NCBI GenBank assembly: GCA_002070395.1
Contig: MWDE01000004.1
Coordinates: 54,477-118,476, forward strand
Length of the DNA: 64,000 nt
Reading direction: 5' to 3'
Origin: Synergistetes bacterium ADurb.Bin155
Lineage (GTDB): Bacteria > Synergistota > Synergistia > Synergistales > Thermovirgaceae
Positions 8,777-18,872 of this stretch are shown here, piece after piece. Both the position numbers and the translations under genes were made by a program. Within the stretch, counting starts at the first letter, position 1. Each line of letters starts with the position of its first letter. Below the pieces are notes generated by a model that was not told where the DNA came from, did no database searches, and saw nothing but the letters and a program-made list of their open reading frames with translations.

Positions 8777-9547
8777 GTGAAGATAATCCGTTTTTCCGTG
8801 GAGGGAAGGAACGATCCCCTTTGGGGCGTGATCGAAGGCGACAGGGTCCATGTCACGGGCACCCCCGGTGGGGACCGGACCGGGGGGTCCTTCCCCGTCG
8901 CGCTGGTAAGGCTTCTCGCGCCGGCCTTGCCGACCAAGATCGTCTGCGTGGGGCGGAATTACCACGGCCACATCCGGGAGATGGGCAATGACAGCCTCCC
9001 CCTCCCCAAGGAACCCGGTCTCTTCCTCAAAAGCCCAAATACCCTGGCGGCGCCCTTTTCGGAGATCCCTTACCCCCACTTCACCAATGAGTTGCACTAC
9101 GAGGGGGAACTCGCGGTGGTGATAGGAAAAAGGATCCTTCCCGGGACCGAACGCCCCATGGACCATGTGTTGGGCTTCACCGCCGGGATTGACCTGACCG
9201 CCCGCGACTGCCAGAGGCAAGACCTCCAATGGGTCCGGGGAAAATCGGCCGACGCCTTCTGCCCCCTGGGACCATGGGTGGAGACCGGCATCGACCCGGG
9301 GGACACGGTGGTCAGGACTTTCGTCAACGGAGCCTTGAGGCAGGAAGGGCGGACGAGGGACATGATCTTCCCCGTTCCGGTGATCCTGCGATCCATTACG
9401 GACTTCATGACCCTGGAAGCGGGGGACGTGGTGCTGACGGGGACACCCGAAGGGGTAGGGGAGTTATTCCCCGGCGATAACGTCGAGGTCGCCATTGACG
9501 GCCTCGGTTCCCCTCTGGTGATGACCATTTCGGGAGAAGGTGCCTGA
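8777..9547 (+). CDS. Fumarylacetoacetate hydrolase family protein
   Basis: 256 residues, the short YisK/MhpD-like FAH form. After a short N-terminal domain, the catalytic core begins at [16 protein letters not shown]. It has the metal-binding acidic motif [11 protein letters not shown], then [14 protein letters not shown] and the C-terminal [13 protein letters not shown]. Members hydrolyse, decarboxylate or isomerise acylpyruvates and 2-keto acids. The start is GTG 8777. The end overlaps the next gene by 8 bp, so it is probably co-translated with an acyl-CoA synthetase, which suggests a role in organic acid breakdown. Confidence 0.87.
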   Translation: MKIIRFSVEGRNDPLWGVIEGDRVHVTGTPGGDRTGGSFPVALVRLLAPALPTKIVCVGRNYHGHIREMGNDSLPLPKEPGLFLKSPNTLAAPFSEIPYPHFTNELHYEGELAVVIGKRILPGTERPMDHVLGFTAGIDLTARDCQRQDLQWVRGKSADAFCPLGPWVETGIDPGDTVVRTFVNGALRQEGRTRDMIFPVPVILRSITDFMTLEAGDVVLTGTPEGVGELFPGDNVEVAIDGLGSPLVMTISGEGA

Positions 9548-11663
9548 GGCCATGGTCAGGCCCGGGGGAAGCGCCCAGGACCTGTCGACCCTTTTGTCGC
9601 CGCGGTCGGTGGCGGTGGTGGGAGCCTCAGGGAACCTGGAGAGCATATCCGGCCGCCCTATAAAGCTGCTCAAGCGCTTCGGTTTCAAGGGTCATATCTT
9701 TCCCGTCAACCCCAATCACGATAGCCTGGCCGGTCTCAAGTGCTACCCCGACATCCGGTCCCTCCCCCTCTCACCGGACGTGGTCCTGGTGGGCGTGAGA
9801 GCCCAACTGGTCCCGGGGGTCGTGGAACAGTGCTCGGAGCGGGGGGTCCCCTTTTCGATCATCTTTTCCTCCGGTTTCGCCGAAAGCACCGACCCCGCAG
9901 CGCAGGATGAGATCCTCCAGAAAGCCAGGGCCGGAGGGATGAGGATCCTTGGCCCCAACTGCCAGGGCCTTGTCAATTTTGCCGATTCTGTTCCCTTGAG
10001 CTTTTCCGCCTCCCTGGACAGCGACAAGCGGCCCCTGGGCGGCGTGGCCTACGTTTCCCAGAGCGGCGCCTTCGGTTTCGCTTCCTTCGCCATGGCCGCC
10101 GACAGCGGTGTGGGTTTCAGGTACGTGGTCACCACCGGGAACCAGGCCGACCTGGACCTGGTGGATTTCGGGATGGCCTTTGCGGCCGACCCCCAGGTGC
10201 GACTCCTGGTGCTGTACATGGAGGGTTTGTCGAGGGGCGACCGTTTCATAGAGCTACTGAGATTCGCGGCCGAACGAGGCGTCCCCGTGGCGGTCCTGAA
10301 GGTGGGCAGAAGCCCCACGGGGCAGGCGGCGGTCAAGAGCCACACCGCGGCCCTTACGGGTGAAGATGAAGCCTGGAGGACAATTTTTCGGCAGTACGGA
10401 GTTCTGGAAATAGAGGATTCCGATGACATCGCAGACCTAGGTAAGATCTTCGGCCCCGTGAAAACCCCCCGTGGAAAGAGGGTTGGTGTGATCACCACGT
10501 CGGGTGGCGCGGGGATAATCATGGCCGACAGGGCCTATGACCTCGGTTTGAAAGTAGAGCCGCTTCCCCGCGAGACCAGGGAGGCCCTGGAGCGGTTCGT
10601 CCCACCCTACGGTTCCACGAGGAACCCCGTGGACCTCACGGCCCAGGTGATAAATGACCCGGGGAGTTTCAAGTCATCCCTTGAAACGGTCCTGGACTGC
10701 CCGGAGATAGATATGGCCTCCGTCGTGATCTCCATGATCACCGGGGATTCCGGTTGGTCCGTCACCCGCGATATCATCGAAGTCTCGAGGAAAGCCTCCA
10801 AGCCCATGGCTTGCTGCTGGCTTATAAACAACGAACAGGGCGGCCCCTTCCTGGAGGAACTCAGGTCGGAGAAAGTTCCCCTCTTCGCCAGCCCCAGGCG
10901 TTGCGCCTGGGCCCTGGCCAGGCTTTCGGAATGGGTGACGATGCCCGCCCTTCCCGCGAGGGCCCCCTCGGACCCGAGAGACCCCTTTTTACCCCGTTTG
11001 CCCGAGGAACTGACCGAGTACGACGCCAAGAGGCTCCTGGCCCGGTGGGGCGTGCCGGTGACGAGGGAGATCCTCTGCTCTTCCCTGGAGGACGCACTGT
11101 CGGCCGCTTCGGAGATCGGCTACCCGGTGGCTCTAAAGGTAATGTCGCCCGACATAATCCACAAGACCGAGGCCGGGGCGGTGGCGCTGAGACTCAAGGA
11201 TGAGGAGGAACTCAGGAACGCCTTCGGCCGGCTTCTCGAGAGGTCCCTTAAGGCCATGCCCGGGGCCAGGGTCCGGGGAATGCTGGTGCAGGAGATGGTC
11301 ACCGGCGGCGTTGAATGCATGATCGGTGTGAAAAGGGACCCCGTCTTCGGGCCCTTCGTCGCCGTGGGCCTCGGCGGCATCTACGTAGAGATCCTCAAGG
11401 ACCTCTCCCTGAGGCACGCCCCCGTGGACGTCGAGGAGGCCCGCAGGATGATAGCTTCCCTCAAGGGCTTCCCCCTGCTTTCCGGCGCTCGGGGGAGCGT
11501 CTCCAAGGACACCGAGGCCCTGGCGGGGATGGTCTCCCGGGTTTCGCTGATGGCCCTCGCCGAGGAATCCTTGGCCGAACTGGACATCAACCCCGTCTTC
11601 GTACTGGACGAGGGCGGCGGCGCCGTCGCTGTGGACGCGGCCGCTATCAGGGGTCCCCGATGA
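9540..11663 (+). CDS. ADP-forming acyl-CoA/acetyl-CoA synthetase, fused alpha-beta
   Basis: 707 residues. Order: CoA-binding Rossmann domain (from [18 protein letters not shown]), succinyl-CoA ligase-like domains with the phosphorylated His in [10 protein letters not shown], then an ATP-grasp domain from about residue 480 ([17 protein letters not shown] and [20 protein letters not shown]). It converts acyl-CoA + ADP + Pi to acid + CoA + ATP, the ATP-yielding last step of amino acid fermentation in many anaerobes. The start GTG 9540 overlaps the FAH gene; ATG 9552 is an alternative. PlsY follows by ATGA overlap. Confidence 0.92.
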   Translation: MPEAMVRPGGSAQDLSTLLSPRSVAVVGASGNLESISGRPIKLLKRFGFKGHIFPVNPNHDSLAGLKCYPDIRSLPLSPDVVLVGVRAQLVPGVVEQCSERGVPFSIIFSSGFAESTDPAAQDEILQKARAGGMRILGPNCQGLVNFADSVPLSFSASLDSDKRPLGGVAYVSQSGAFGFASFAMAADSGVGFRYVVTTGNQADLDLVDFGMAFAADPQVRLLVLYMEGLSRGDRFIELLRFAAERGVPVAVLKVGRSPTGQAAVKSHTAALTGEDEAWRTIFRQYGVLEIEDSDDIADLGKIFGPVKTPRGKRVGVITTSGGAGIIMADRAYDLGLKVEPLPRETREALERFVPPYGSTRNPVDLTAQVINDPGSFKSSLETVLDCPEIDMASVVISMITGDSGWSVTRDIIEVSRKASKPMACCWLINNEQGGPFLEELRSEKVPLFASPRRCAWALARLSEWVTMPALPARAPSDPRDPFLPRLPEELTEYDAKRLLARWGVPVTREILCSSLEDALSAASEIGYPVALKVMSPDIIHKTEAGAVALRLKDEEELRNAFGRLLERSLKAMPGARVRGMLVQEMVTGGVECMIGVKRDPVFGPFVAVGLGGIYVEILKDLSLRHAPVDVEEARRMIASLKGFPLLSGARGSVSKDTEALAGMVSRVSLMALAEESLAELDINPVFVLDEGGGAVAVDAAAIRGPR

Positions 11664-12250
11664 TGACGGTCGCCGCGTGGGTGATCGCCGGGTACCTTTT
11701 CGGGTCCATACCGTCGGGATACCTCGCCGTCAGGATGCTCCTGGGAAAGGATATAAGGACCCTCGGATCGGGGAACATCGGGGCCACCAACGTTACCCGT
11801 TTCGCCGGCAGAAAGTGGGGCGTCGCCGTGGCCCTCTTCGACATGGCGAAGGGAGGGCTTGTCGTCCTCGCCGCACGCCTCTTCGGCGTACAGGAGCCCT
11901 TGGTGCTGGCCCTGGCCGGTTTCGCCGGCGTCTTGGGGCACAACTTCCCCCTCTGGCTGAATTTCAAGGGCGGCAAGGGAGTCGCCACGTCCTTCGGCGT
12001 GATCTTTTTCTGGAACCCCGTCCCGGCCTTGATCGGGGGAGTGGCCTGGTACCTGGTTATGAAACTTTCGAAGTACGTTTCCGTCGGTTCCATGGTCTCC
12101 CTCGCGACGGTCCCGGTTTGGTTTGTCCTCTTCAAGGGCCCCCCCGCTTATATCTGGACCTCGGCGGCCATGGCAGTGCTGGCCGTGGCGCGCCACCATA
12201 CGAACATCCTCAGACTGGTGAAAAGGGAAGAAGAACCCATAGGGTCGTGA
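11660..12250 (+). CDS. plsY: Glycerol-3-phosphate acyltransferase PlsY
   Basis: 196 residues with five or more membrane helices. All three PlsY motifs are present: GSIPSGYL with LGSGNIGATNVTR, GHNFPLWLNFKGGKGVAT, and the C-terminal VARHHTNI. It transfers the acyl group from acyl-phosphate to glycerol-3-phosphate, the first step of phospholipid synthesis. It overlaps the acyl-CoA synthetase stop by ATGA. The fatty acid kinase-like fusion at 5.9 kb could supply its substrate. Confidence 0.96.
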   Translation: MMTVAAWVIAGYLFGSIPSGYLAVRMLLGKDIRTLGSGNIGATNVTRFAGRKWGVAVALFDMAKGGLVVLAARLFGVQEPLVLALAGFAGVLGHNFPLWLNFKGGKGVATSFGVIFFWNPVPALIGGVAWYLVMKLSKYVSVGSMVSLATVPVWFVLFKGPPAYIWTSAAMAVLAVARHHTNILRLVKREEEPIGS

Positions 12251-12275
12251 CAACCCCCCAAAGGTCGCCCTTATT

Positions 12276-12328
12276 ATTGACGAATATTGACCTTAACCTT
12301 ATAATTTGACTTGTCAAAGAAGGTCAAA
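12276..12328 (+). promoter_or_regulatory. clpC operon promoter with CtsR boxes
   Basis: The promoter is TTGACG (12277-12282), 17 bp, TATAAT (12300-12305). A CtsR operator, TGTCAAA-GAA-GGTCAAA (12312-12328), matches the known tandem heptad RGTCAAA-NAN-RGTCAAA in all but one position. A second, weaker copy on the opposite strand (GGTCAAT-ATT-CGTCAAT, 12276-12292) covers the -35 box. TTTGAC-TT-GTCAAA (12305-12318) also forms an inverted repeat at the start site. This is the autoregulated heat-shock arrangement known from Bacillus. Confidence 0.88.
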
Positions 12329-12340
12329 GGAGGAAACGCC

Positions 12341-12820
12341 TTGGCAAGCCTGACGAGGATAATAGAAAGACATATCGTGGAACTGCTTGAACGGGGCAGC
12401 GAAGAGTCGGTCTTTCTTAGCCGCAAGGACCTCGCCGAACGTTTCGGCTGTGTCCCGAGCCAGATAAATTACGTGATACGGAGCCGGTTCACCCCAGAAC
12501 GGGGTTACATCGTAGAGAGCCAGCGAGGCGGCCATGGGTACATCAGGGTCATAAGACTCTGCCTCGATATGCCCGAGGAAAGGGCGAACCACATCGAGGA
12601 ATTGGTGGGTGACGGGGTGAACGAACAGGATATCAGGAGGATCCTCGCCAACCTGCAGCACAGGGAGCTCTTAACGGCCAGGGAAAGGCTCCTGGTCGAG
12701 GTGGCGACGAGGTTCCAGGAGGAGATCGGGAGGGATCTCCTCGACCTCTCTGCTTACAAGAGGGAATCGCTCCACGCGGAGCTTCTCAAGCGGCTTTTGC
12801 GCAGCCTGGCTCTCGGTTAG
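12341..12820 (+). CDS. ctsR: Transcriptional repressor CtsR
   Basis: 159 residues. The N-terminal winged HTH contains the CtsR signature FGCVPSQINYVIRSRFTPERGYIVES and the glycine-rich RGGHGYIRV wing. CtsR represses clp genes and is inactivated by heat and McsB. TTG 12341 is chosen because AAGGAGG (12328-12334) is 6 nt upstream and the family starts here; TTG 12311 lies inside the operator. It is the first gene of the ctsR-mcsA-mcsB-clpC operon. Confidence 0.95.
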   Translation: MASLTRIIERHIVELLERGSEESVFLSRKDLAERFGCVPSQINYVIRSRFTPERGYIVESQRGGHGYIRVIRLCLDMPEERANHIEELVGDGVNEQDIRRILANLQHRELLTARERLLVEVATRFQEEIGRDLLDLSAYKRESLHAELLKRLLRSLALG

Positions 12821-12831
12821 GTCGTGAGGCC

Positions 12832-13368
12832 ATGAAATGCGAAAGGTGCGGGTTAAGGGAAGCGGAAGTTCACATCAGGCACCAGAAGGGTAAGGAGAAA
12901 GTCGACTTTCACCTCTGCCGCCAGTGCGCCGAGCAGATGGCCAAGGATGGCCTGCTGCCGGACATCCCGCTGGACATGCCTCTGGATTGTTTCCCCTGGG
13001 GGCTTTTCCCGTGGCAAGGCGCCGCGACCCCCGGTCTCGAAACGGACTCACCGCCCGCCGATCAACGGGCCTGCAGCCACTGCGGTCTCGACCATTCTTC
13101 CTTCAGGAAGACCGGCAAGTTCGGGTGCCCCGACTGCTACGAGGTTTTCCGCGAAGATCTCAGCCCCCTCTTCAGGAAGATCCACGGGTCGGACATTCAC
13201 CGGGGGGCAAGGCCCAGGAATGCCTGCGGGGACGTAGTATCCCCGGAAGGCCTGGGGTCCCTGAGGAAAGAACTCCAGGAGGCCGTCGAGAAGGAAGAGT
13301 ACGAAAGGGCCGCGGTCATCAGGGACAGGATAAGGGAGATCGAGGAGTGCCATGAAGGCGAAGGCTAG
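12832..13368 (+). CDS. mcsA: McsA, activator of protein arginine kinase
   Basis: 178 residues. Two zinc-finger CXXC pairs at the N-terminus (CERCG, CRQCA) and two in the middle (CSHCG, CPDCY) are followed by a C-terminal UvrB/UvrC coiled-coil motif (EEYERAAVIRDRIREIEE). It partners with McsB and modulates CtsR and ClpC activity. The gene starts 11 bp after ctsR; its 3' end overlaps mcsB by 17 bp. Confidence 0.94.
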   Translation: MKCERCGLREAEVHIRHQKGKEKVDFHLCRQCAEQMAKDGLLPDIPLDMPLDCFPWGLFPWQGAATPGLETDSPPADQRACSHCGLDHSSFRKTGKFGCPDCYEVFREDLSPLFRKIHGSDIHRGARPRNACGDVVSPEGLGSLRKELQEAVEKEEYERAAVIRDRIREIEECHEGEG

Positions 13369-14419
13369 GGAAATCGCCGACAGCCCTCTCGAGTGGCTTG
13401 ATGGGACCGGCGAATACTCGGATATCATTCTTTCAAGCCGAGTAAGGCTCGCCAGGAACCTGAAGGGGCATGCTTTCCCCTGGAGGGCCGGTAAGGAGGA
13501 ACTCGAAAGCTGTGCCGAGAAGGTCGGCTCGATCATCCGCTCGGAGGACTTTTTGAGGTCCTTCAGGCTTTTCGAGATCGATGCGCTGGAACCCCTGGCG
13601 AAGGGGGTCCTCATTGAGAAGCACCTCATAAGCCCTGCCCTCGCGAAGGGGGGGCCCGGTCGAGGCGCCGCCGTGGACAGCCGCGGAATAGTCTCGATCA
13701 TGGTGAACGAGGAGGACCATATCAGGATCCAGGCCATACTCGGGGGGATGAGGCTCCATGAAGCCTCCAGGATCGCCAGGCAGGTGGATGGACCCCTCGA
13801 GGCGCTGGACTATGCCTTCGACAGCAGGTGCGGTTACCTCACCTCCTGCCCCACGAATGTGGGGACGGGCTTGAGGGCCTCGGTGATGATCCACCTGCCC
13901 GCCCTGACCCATCTCGGGAGGATGGGCAAGCTGGCTTTCGGTTGCGGCAAGGTAGGCCTGACCGTCAGAGGCCTGTTCGGGGAGGGGAGCGATTCGCCCG
14001 GGGCGCTCTACCAGGTCTCCAACCAGGTCACCCTGGGTCAGACCGAGGATGAACTGGTCGAAAAGGTCTCCAGCGCGGCCCTGGGGCTGGTGAAGCAGGA
14101 ACAGGCCGCCCGGGGCAAGATCCTGTCCGGGAAGGGGATCGACCTCGAGGACAAGGTGTGGAGGGCCTGGGCCCTGCTAGGTTTTTCCAGGGTAATGGAG
14201 GCCAGGGAAGCCCTGGAATTGCTTTCCCTGGTCCGGATGGGATCCGGGATGGGTATTCTACCCTATGTAAGGGTTGGCACGATGAACGCCCTTCTCCTGG
14301 ATACCCAAAAGGCTCATATACAGGCCAGGGCGACCGGGGAACTATCCGTGGAGGACCTGGCGGCGAAACGTTCGGCCATACTCAGGGAAGCGCTCGCGAG
14401 TGGGGAAAAGGGAAGTTGA
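13352..14419 (+). CDS. mcsB: Protein arginine kinase McsB
   Basis: 355 residues, phosphagen-kinase fold. The ATP-guanido motif SSRVRLARNLKGHAFPW is near residue 30, and the family motif CGYLTSCPTNVGTGLRASV (about 162-180) includes the catalytic Cys. It phosphorylates arginines on CtsR and misfolded proteins, tagging them for ClpCP. The ATG lies within mcsA, behind GAGGAG, so the two are probably translationally coupled. Confidence 0.95.
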   Translation: MKAKAREIADSPLEWLDGTGEYSDIILSSRVRLARNLKGHAFPWRAGKEELESCAEKVGSIIRSEDFLRSFRLFEIDALEPLAKGVLIEKHLISPALAKGGPGRGAAVDSRGIVSIMVNEEDHIRIQAILGGMRLHEASRIARQVDGPLEALDYAFDSRCGYLTSCPTNVGTGLRASVMIHLPALTHLGRMGKLAFGCGKVGLTVRGLFGEGSDSPGALYQVSNQVTLGQTEDELVEKVSSAALGLVKQEQAARGKILSGKGIDLEDKVWRAWALLGFSRVMEAREALELLSLVRMGSGMGILPYVRVGTMNALLLDTQKAHIQARATGELSVEDLAAKRSAILREALASGEKGS

Positions 14420-14462
14420 ACGCAGGGCCTGCTCGCCCTTCCTTTTAATGGAGGTTTAGTTA

Positions 14463-16988
14463 ATGTGGCAATATTTCACTGAAAGAAGCAAGAAAGTGAT
14501 ACAACTGGCCCATCGGGAAGCTCTCAGGATGGGTCATGACCTGATCGGGACGGAACACATCCTCATGGGACTCGTTGCGGAGGGGGATGGTGTGGCCGCC
14601 CGGATCCTCCAGTCCTCGGGCATAACCCTCGAAGGGCTACGGGATGCCGTTGAGCAGTTCGTCGGGAGGGGCGACCAGAAGAGCAAGCCTGTGGACCTGC
14701 CCTTGAGCCCCAGGGCGAAAAAGGTCCTCGACCTGGCCATGCGCGAAGCAAAGGAGATGTCCGTCAATTACGTGGGAACCGAGCACATCCTTTTGGGTCT
14801 CATCTCCGAGGGAGAGGGCGTGGCCGCCCAGGTCCTCAACGCAGCGGGCCTGGACGTCGAGAAGATCAGGGGCGAGGTGATCGCCGCCGTTTCGGCTGGA
14901 GAGGGTTCTCCCGCCGAATCCGCCCCCGATGCGGAGGAGGAGGGCCCCCAGAAGCCATCGGGGCGCTCAAAGACGCCGACACTGGACCAGCTGGGGATAG
15001 CGCTGACGGAGATGGCCCAGCGCAACGAACTGGACCCCGTCATCGGCAGGGCCAAGGAGATCCAGAGGCTCATCCAGATCCTATCGCGGCGGACCAAGAA
15101 CAACCCGGTGCTGATAGGCGACCCCGGCGTCGGCAAAACGGCGATCGTGGAGGGCCTGGCCCAGAAGATCATCGCCGGCGACATCCCGGAGGTTTTGAAG
15201 GGGAAAAGGGTGGTGCAGCTCAACATGGGTAACCTCGTCGCTGGCACCAAGTACCGGGGCGAGTTCGAGGAGAGGATGCGCAAGCTAGTCAAGGAGCTCC
15301 GCGATTGCCGGGACGTGATACTCTTCATCGACGAGGTCCACACCATTGTGGGTGCCGGGGGTGCGGAAGGGGCCGTCGACGCCGCCAACATCCTCAAGCC
15401 CAGCCTCTCCAGGGGTGAATTCCAGGTGATAGGCGCTACCACTATCGACGAATACCGGAAGAATATCGAGAAGGACGCCGCCCTGGAAAGGCGGTTTCAG
15501 CCGGTCATGGTGGAAGAACCCGGCGTGGATGACTCGATAAGGATCCTCGAAGGGCTGAGGGACCGTTACGAGGCCCACCACAGGGCGAAGATCACCGACA
15601 GGGCCCTTGAGGCCGCAGCCAGGCTCTCGGCCCGTTATATTACCGAACGTCACCTCCCCGACAAGGCCATCGACCTGATCGACGAGGCGGCGGCCCGGGC
15701 GAGGCTCAAGACTATGGAGGCCCCGGAAACGGTCAAGGAGATGGAACGGCGGCTTGAGTCCCTCCGCAAGGAGAAGGAGGCGGCCGTGGCGTCCCAGGAG
15801 TTCGAAAAGGCGGCTTCCCTGAGGGACGATGAGAGAAAACTGGGAGAAGAGATCGAAGCCGGCCGCAGGGAGTGGCACAAGGCGCGAAACCAGGAAGAAC
15901 CGGTAGTTGATGCCGAGCAGATAGCCGAGATCGTCTCGGAGTGGACGGGCATCCCCGTCGTGCAGCTCACCGAAGAGGAAGCGGCCCGGCTCATGCGTAT
16001 GGAAGAGGAGATCCACCGACGCATGGTGGACCAGACCGAAGCCGTCAACGCTGTTTCCAGGGCTATCCGCAGGTCCAGAAGCGGTCTCAAGGACCCGAAG
16101 AGGCCCGGCGGGAGCTTCCTTTTTCTGGGACCCACCGGGGTGGGTAAGACGGAGCTGGCCCGTTCACTCGCGGAGTTCCTCTTCGGGAGCGAGGAGGCCA
16201 TGGTCAGGTTCGACATGAGCGAGTACATGGAGCGCCACGAAGTGGCCAAACTGATAGGAGCCCCGCCCGGTTACGTAGGCTACGAGGAAGGGGGCAAGCT
16301 CACGGAGGCCCTTCGGAGGAGGCCCTACTCGGTGGTGCTCTTTGACGAGATCGAGAAGGCCCACCCCGACATCTTCAACATCCTCCTCCAGATACTGGAG
16401 GACGGGCGCCTTACCGATGGCCAGGGGCACACCGTCGACTTCCGGAACAGTGTGGTCATCATGACCAGCAATATCGGGGCCAGGGATGCCATGAAGGGGC
16501 AAAGCCTCGGCTTTGCCGCCCCCGGCCAGGGCGAGACGCCCGACTGGGACAGGGTCCGCGCCGGGATTGTCGAGTCGGTGAAAAAGACCTTCAGGCCGGA
16601 ATTCCTCAACCGCGTAGACGAGATGATCGTCTTCGAACCCCTTGGCAGGGAAGAACTGCTCAAGGTCCTGGACCTGATGATCGGGGAAGTCGGCGAAAGG
16701 CTCGCCGAAAGAGGCATCCACATCGAGGTGCCCGACGATGCCAGGGCGCTCCTGCTCGAGCGGGGTTACGATCCGAAGTACGGGGCCAGGCCCTTGAGAA
16801 GGGCCGTACAGCGCTTCATCGAGGACCGGTTGGCCGACCTGGTGCTTGAAGGCCGTGTCGGACAGGAGAGCCGGGTCCTGGTCTCCGTGAGGGACGGCGA
16901 ACTGGTACTCCTCCCGGAGGCGCCCCTGGGGGGAGACGATGACGGCGCGCCTGGTGGGAAGGAAGCGGAGAGAACGGCCGAGGTCTGA
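14463..16988 (+). CDS. clpC: ATP-dependent Clp protease ATPase subunit ClpC
   Basis: 841 residues. Order: two Clp N repeats (1-150), AAA1 with Walker A GDPGVGKTA (about 219), the UVR-containing middle domain (about 430-470), AAA2 with GPTGVGKTE (about 556), and the C-terminal D2-small domain. It is a hexameric unfoldase for ClpP and adaptor-delivered or arginine-phosphorylated substrates. It is preceded by GGAGG and is the last gene of the CtsR operon, closed by a strong terminator. Confidence 0.97.
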   Translation: MWQYFTERSKKVIQLAHREALRMGHDLIGTEHILMGLVAEGDGVAARILQSSGITLEGLRDAVEQFVGRGDQKSKPVDLPLSPRAKKVLDLAMREAKEMSVNYVGTEHILLGLISEGEGVAAQVLNAAGLDVEKIRGEVIAAVSAGEGSPAESAPDAEEEGPQKPSGRSKTPTLDQLGIALTEMAQRNELDPVIGRAKEIQRLIQILSRRTKNNPVLIGDPGVGKTAIVEGLAQKIIAGDIPEVLKGKRVVQLNMGNLVAGTKYRGEFEERMRKLVKELRDCRDVILFIDEVHTIVGAGGAEGAVDAANILKPSLSRGEFQVIGATTIDEYRKNIEKDAALERRFQPVMVEEPGVDDSIRILEGLRDRYEAHHRAKITDRALEAAARLSARYITERHLPDKAIDLIDEAAARARLKTMEAPETVKEMERRLESLRKEKEAAVASQEFEKAASLRDDERKLGEEIEAGRREWHKARNQEEPVVDAEQIAEIVSEWTGIPVVQLTEEEAARLMRMEEEIHRRMVDQTEAVNAVSRAIRRSRSGLKDPKRPGGSFLFLGPTGVGKTELARSLAEFLFGSEEAMVRFDMSEYMERHEVAKLIGAPPGYVGYEEGGKLTEALRRRPYSVVLFDEIEKAHPDIFNILLQILEDGRLTDGQGHTVDFRNSVVIMTSNIGARDAMKGQSLGFAAPGQGETPDWDRVRAGIVESVKKTFRPEFLNRVDEMIVFEPLGREELLKVLDLMIGEVGERLAERGIHIEVPDDARALLLERGYDPKYGARPLRRAVQRFIEDRLADLVLEGRVGQESRVLVSVRDGELVLLPEAPLGGDDDGAPGGKEAERTAEV

Positions 16989-17011
16989 TCCGGTCGATCT
17001 AACCGTAAAAG

Positions 17012-17043
17012 GGGATCCCTTCCGGGGAGGGATCCCGTTTTTT
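17012..17043 (+). terminator. Terminator of the clpC operon
   Basis: A perfect 9-bp stem GGGATCCCT/AGGGATCCC (17012-17020 with 17028-17036) is followed by G and T6 (17038-17043). Confidence 0.92.
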
Positions 17044-17066
17044 GATAAACGAGAGGAGTGGTGGGA

Positions 17067-17903
17067 GTGTTCAAAGTGGACCTTTTCTGGATCCTGATGC
17101 TGTTCTTCTTCGTCTTCCCCATGTTCAAGCAGTGGAACCTCGAGCGCTTGAGAGTGGGCACTATCAGGAACCTCGAGAAGAAACGGGGCAGCAGGGTTAT
17201 CACCCTTATCCACCGTCAGGAGACTGTCGGTTTCATGGGCCTTTTCGCCAGGAACTATATAAATATCGAGGATTCCGAAGAGATCTTGAGGGCCATCCGC
17301 ATGACTTCCTCGGACACCCCCATCGACCTGATCGTCCATACCCCCGGAGGTCTGCTGCTGGCCGCCTCCCAGATAGCCGCAGCGCTTAACAAGCACAAGG
17401 CGAAGGTGACGGTCTTCGTCCCCCACTATGCTATGTCCGGCGGCACCCTGATAGCCCTGGCCGCCGATGAGATAGTGATGGATCGCCACGCCGTCCTCGG
17501 CCCGGTGGACCCCCAGATAGGGCAGTATCCGGCCGTCTCGATCCTGAAGACCGTCGCCGAGAAACCCATCGCCGAAATCGACGACGAGACGCTTATCCTG
17601 GCCGATATATCCCGGAAGGCTATTGAACAGACCCGGCAGTTCGTGGTAAACCTTCTCGTGGACAACGTGGCCCAGGAAGAGGCGGAAAGGCTGGCGGCTT
17701 TGCTCACCGAAGGGCGCTGGACCCACGATTATCCCATAAGCAGTGAGGAAGCGGCTGAACTGGGGCTGTTCGTTTCCACGGACATACCGGATGAGATATG
17801 CCAGGTGATGAGACTTTACCCCCAGTCAGGCCAGCGCCGCCCGTCGGTCCAGTATGTGCCCATGCCCTACCACGGGACGCCCAATGGCACTGGGACGAAA
17901 TGA
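17067..17903 (+). CDS. Clp-fold serine proteinase (SDH/SppA-like, membrane-anchored)
   Basis: 278 residues. A hydrophobic N-terminal helix (about 4-20) anchors it. The rest is a ClpP/SppA-like crotonase fold of the SDH-type serine proteinase family, with HTPGG, the Ser motif HYAMSGGTLIALAADEIVMD and DPQIGQYPA. Such proteins are thought to act in membrane protein turnover. GTG 17067 is preferred because AGAGGAG (17052-17058) is 8 nt upstream; GTG 17058 and 17061 are alternatives. Confidence 0.85.
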   Translation: MFKVDLFWILMLFFFVFPMFKQWNLERLRVGTIRNLEKKRGSRVITLIHRQETVGFMGLFARNYINIEDSEEILRAIRMTSSDTPIDLIVHTPGGLLLAASQIAAALNKHKAKVTVFVPHYAMSGGTLIALAADEIVMDRHAVLGPVDPQIGQYPAVSILKTVAEKPIAEIDDETLILADISRKAIEQTRQFVVNLLVDNVAQEEAERLAALLTEGRWTHDYPISSEEAAELGLFVSTDIPDEICQVMRLYPQSGQRRPSVQYVPMPYHGTPNGTGTK

Positions 17904-17944
17904 TCACCGGTTTGGACCGGACATTCTATTCGAGGAGTGATCTT

Positions 17945-18826
17945 GTGAGAAATCTTTCAAGAAAAGCGGTTCTCTTTGCAGTAATGGCATCTCTGCTCAT
18001 GCCGACCCTGGCCCTGGCCGCCGACAGGGGGCCCGTGATCACCGCGGGAGGGGAGAGCGTCAGCGAGCAGGAGATGATCGGCCTGATCATGGACCAGTCC
18101 GGCGTGGACAGAATGATGGCCCCCTTTGTATTGTCCCAACTATCGGTGGAGGACAGGGAGAACTTTGCGAAGCAGGTGTCGGTGGCCCTCCTCCTCTCGG
18201 AGGCGGCCCGTGGAAAGGGGCTACAGCTGGATCCCTCCGTCGCCGCCAAGCTGAAATGGAACGCCGTCAATATACTCGCCCAGGCCTTTGTCTCGTCGGC
18301 TTCATCGAAGTGGGACCTGGGAAGACCGGCCCTGGAGGCCTGGTTCAGCCGGCACAAAGATGAATACAATATGCCCGAGGCGGTCCACGTCAGGCACATC
18401 CTCGTAGGGTCCGAGGAAGAGGCCACCGATGTTCTCCTTGAGGTCTTTGCCAGGGGTGCGGATTTCGGCGCCGTGGCCGCTAAAAGGAGCATCGATCCCG
18501 GGAGCGCGAATTCCGGCGGTGACCTCGGTTGGGTCTCCAGGGGACAGACGGTGCCAGGCTTCGATGAACTGGCCTTTTCGCTGGAACCGGGGAGGATAGG
18601 GGGACCCGTGGAGACCAAGTACGGGTGGCATGTCATCCAGGTGCTGGAAAAACGGCACGCCAGGGCGACCACCCTTGACGAGGTTCTCCCCCGGGTGAGG
18701 GAGGACATCCAGAAGCACTACCTCGACCTCGAGGTGGAACGCCTGGAAGCATCACTGGGATTGGAGATCGACCACGAGATCCTTTCAACCTTGGGGGGCT
18801 TCCCGGCCTTCAAGAAGGACCAGTAA
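17945..18826 (+). CDS. Exported parvulin-type peptidyl-prolyl isomerase
   Basis: 293 residues. A signal peptide (residues 1-25, ending ALALAA) is followed by a SurA/PrsA-like N-terminal region. The parvulin domain (about 135-235) reads HVRHILV, GGDLGWVSRGQTVPGFDELAFSL (two parts of one motif) and TKYGWHVIQV. It should assist folding of exported proteins. GTG 17945 with GAGGAG 7 nt upstream puts the signal peptide at the start; an in-frame ATG at 17900 overlaps the preceding stop and is less likely. Confidence 0.9.
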   Translation: MRNLSRKAVLFAVMASLLMPTLALAADRGPVITAGGESVSEQEMIGLIMDQSGVDRMMAPFVLSQLSVEDRENFAKQVSVALLLSEAARGKGLQLDPSVAAKLKWNAVNILAQAFVSSASSKWDLGRPALEAWFSRHKDEYNMPEAVHVRHILVGSEEEATDVLLEVFARGADFGAVAAKRSIDPGSANSGGDLGWVSRGQTVPGFDELAFSLEPGRIGGPVETKYGWHVIQVLEKRHARATTLDEVLPRVREDIQKHYLDLEVERLEASLGLEIDHEILSTLGGFPAFKKDQ

Positions 18827-18840
18827 AGGATAATGATACG

Positions 18841-18872
18841 GCCGGCGGACCCGAAGGGGCCGCCGGCTTTTT
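18841..18872 (+). terminator. Terminator after PPIase
   Basis: A perfect 8-bp stem GCCGGCGG/CCGCCGGC (18841-18848 with 18860-18867) is followed by T5. It lies between convergent genes. Confidence 0.85.
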
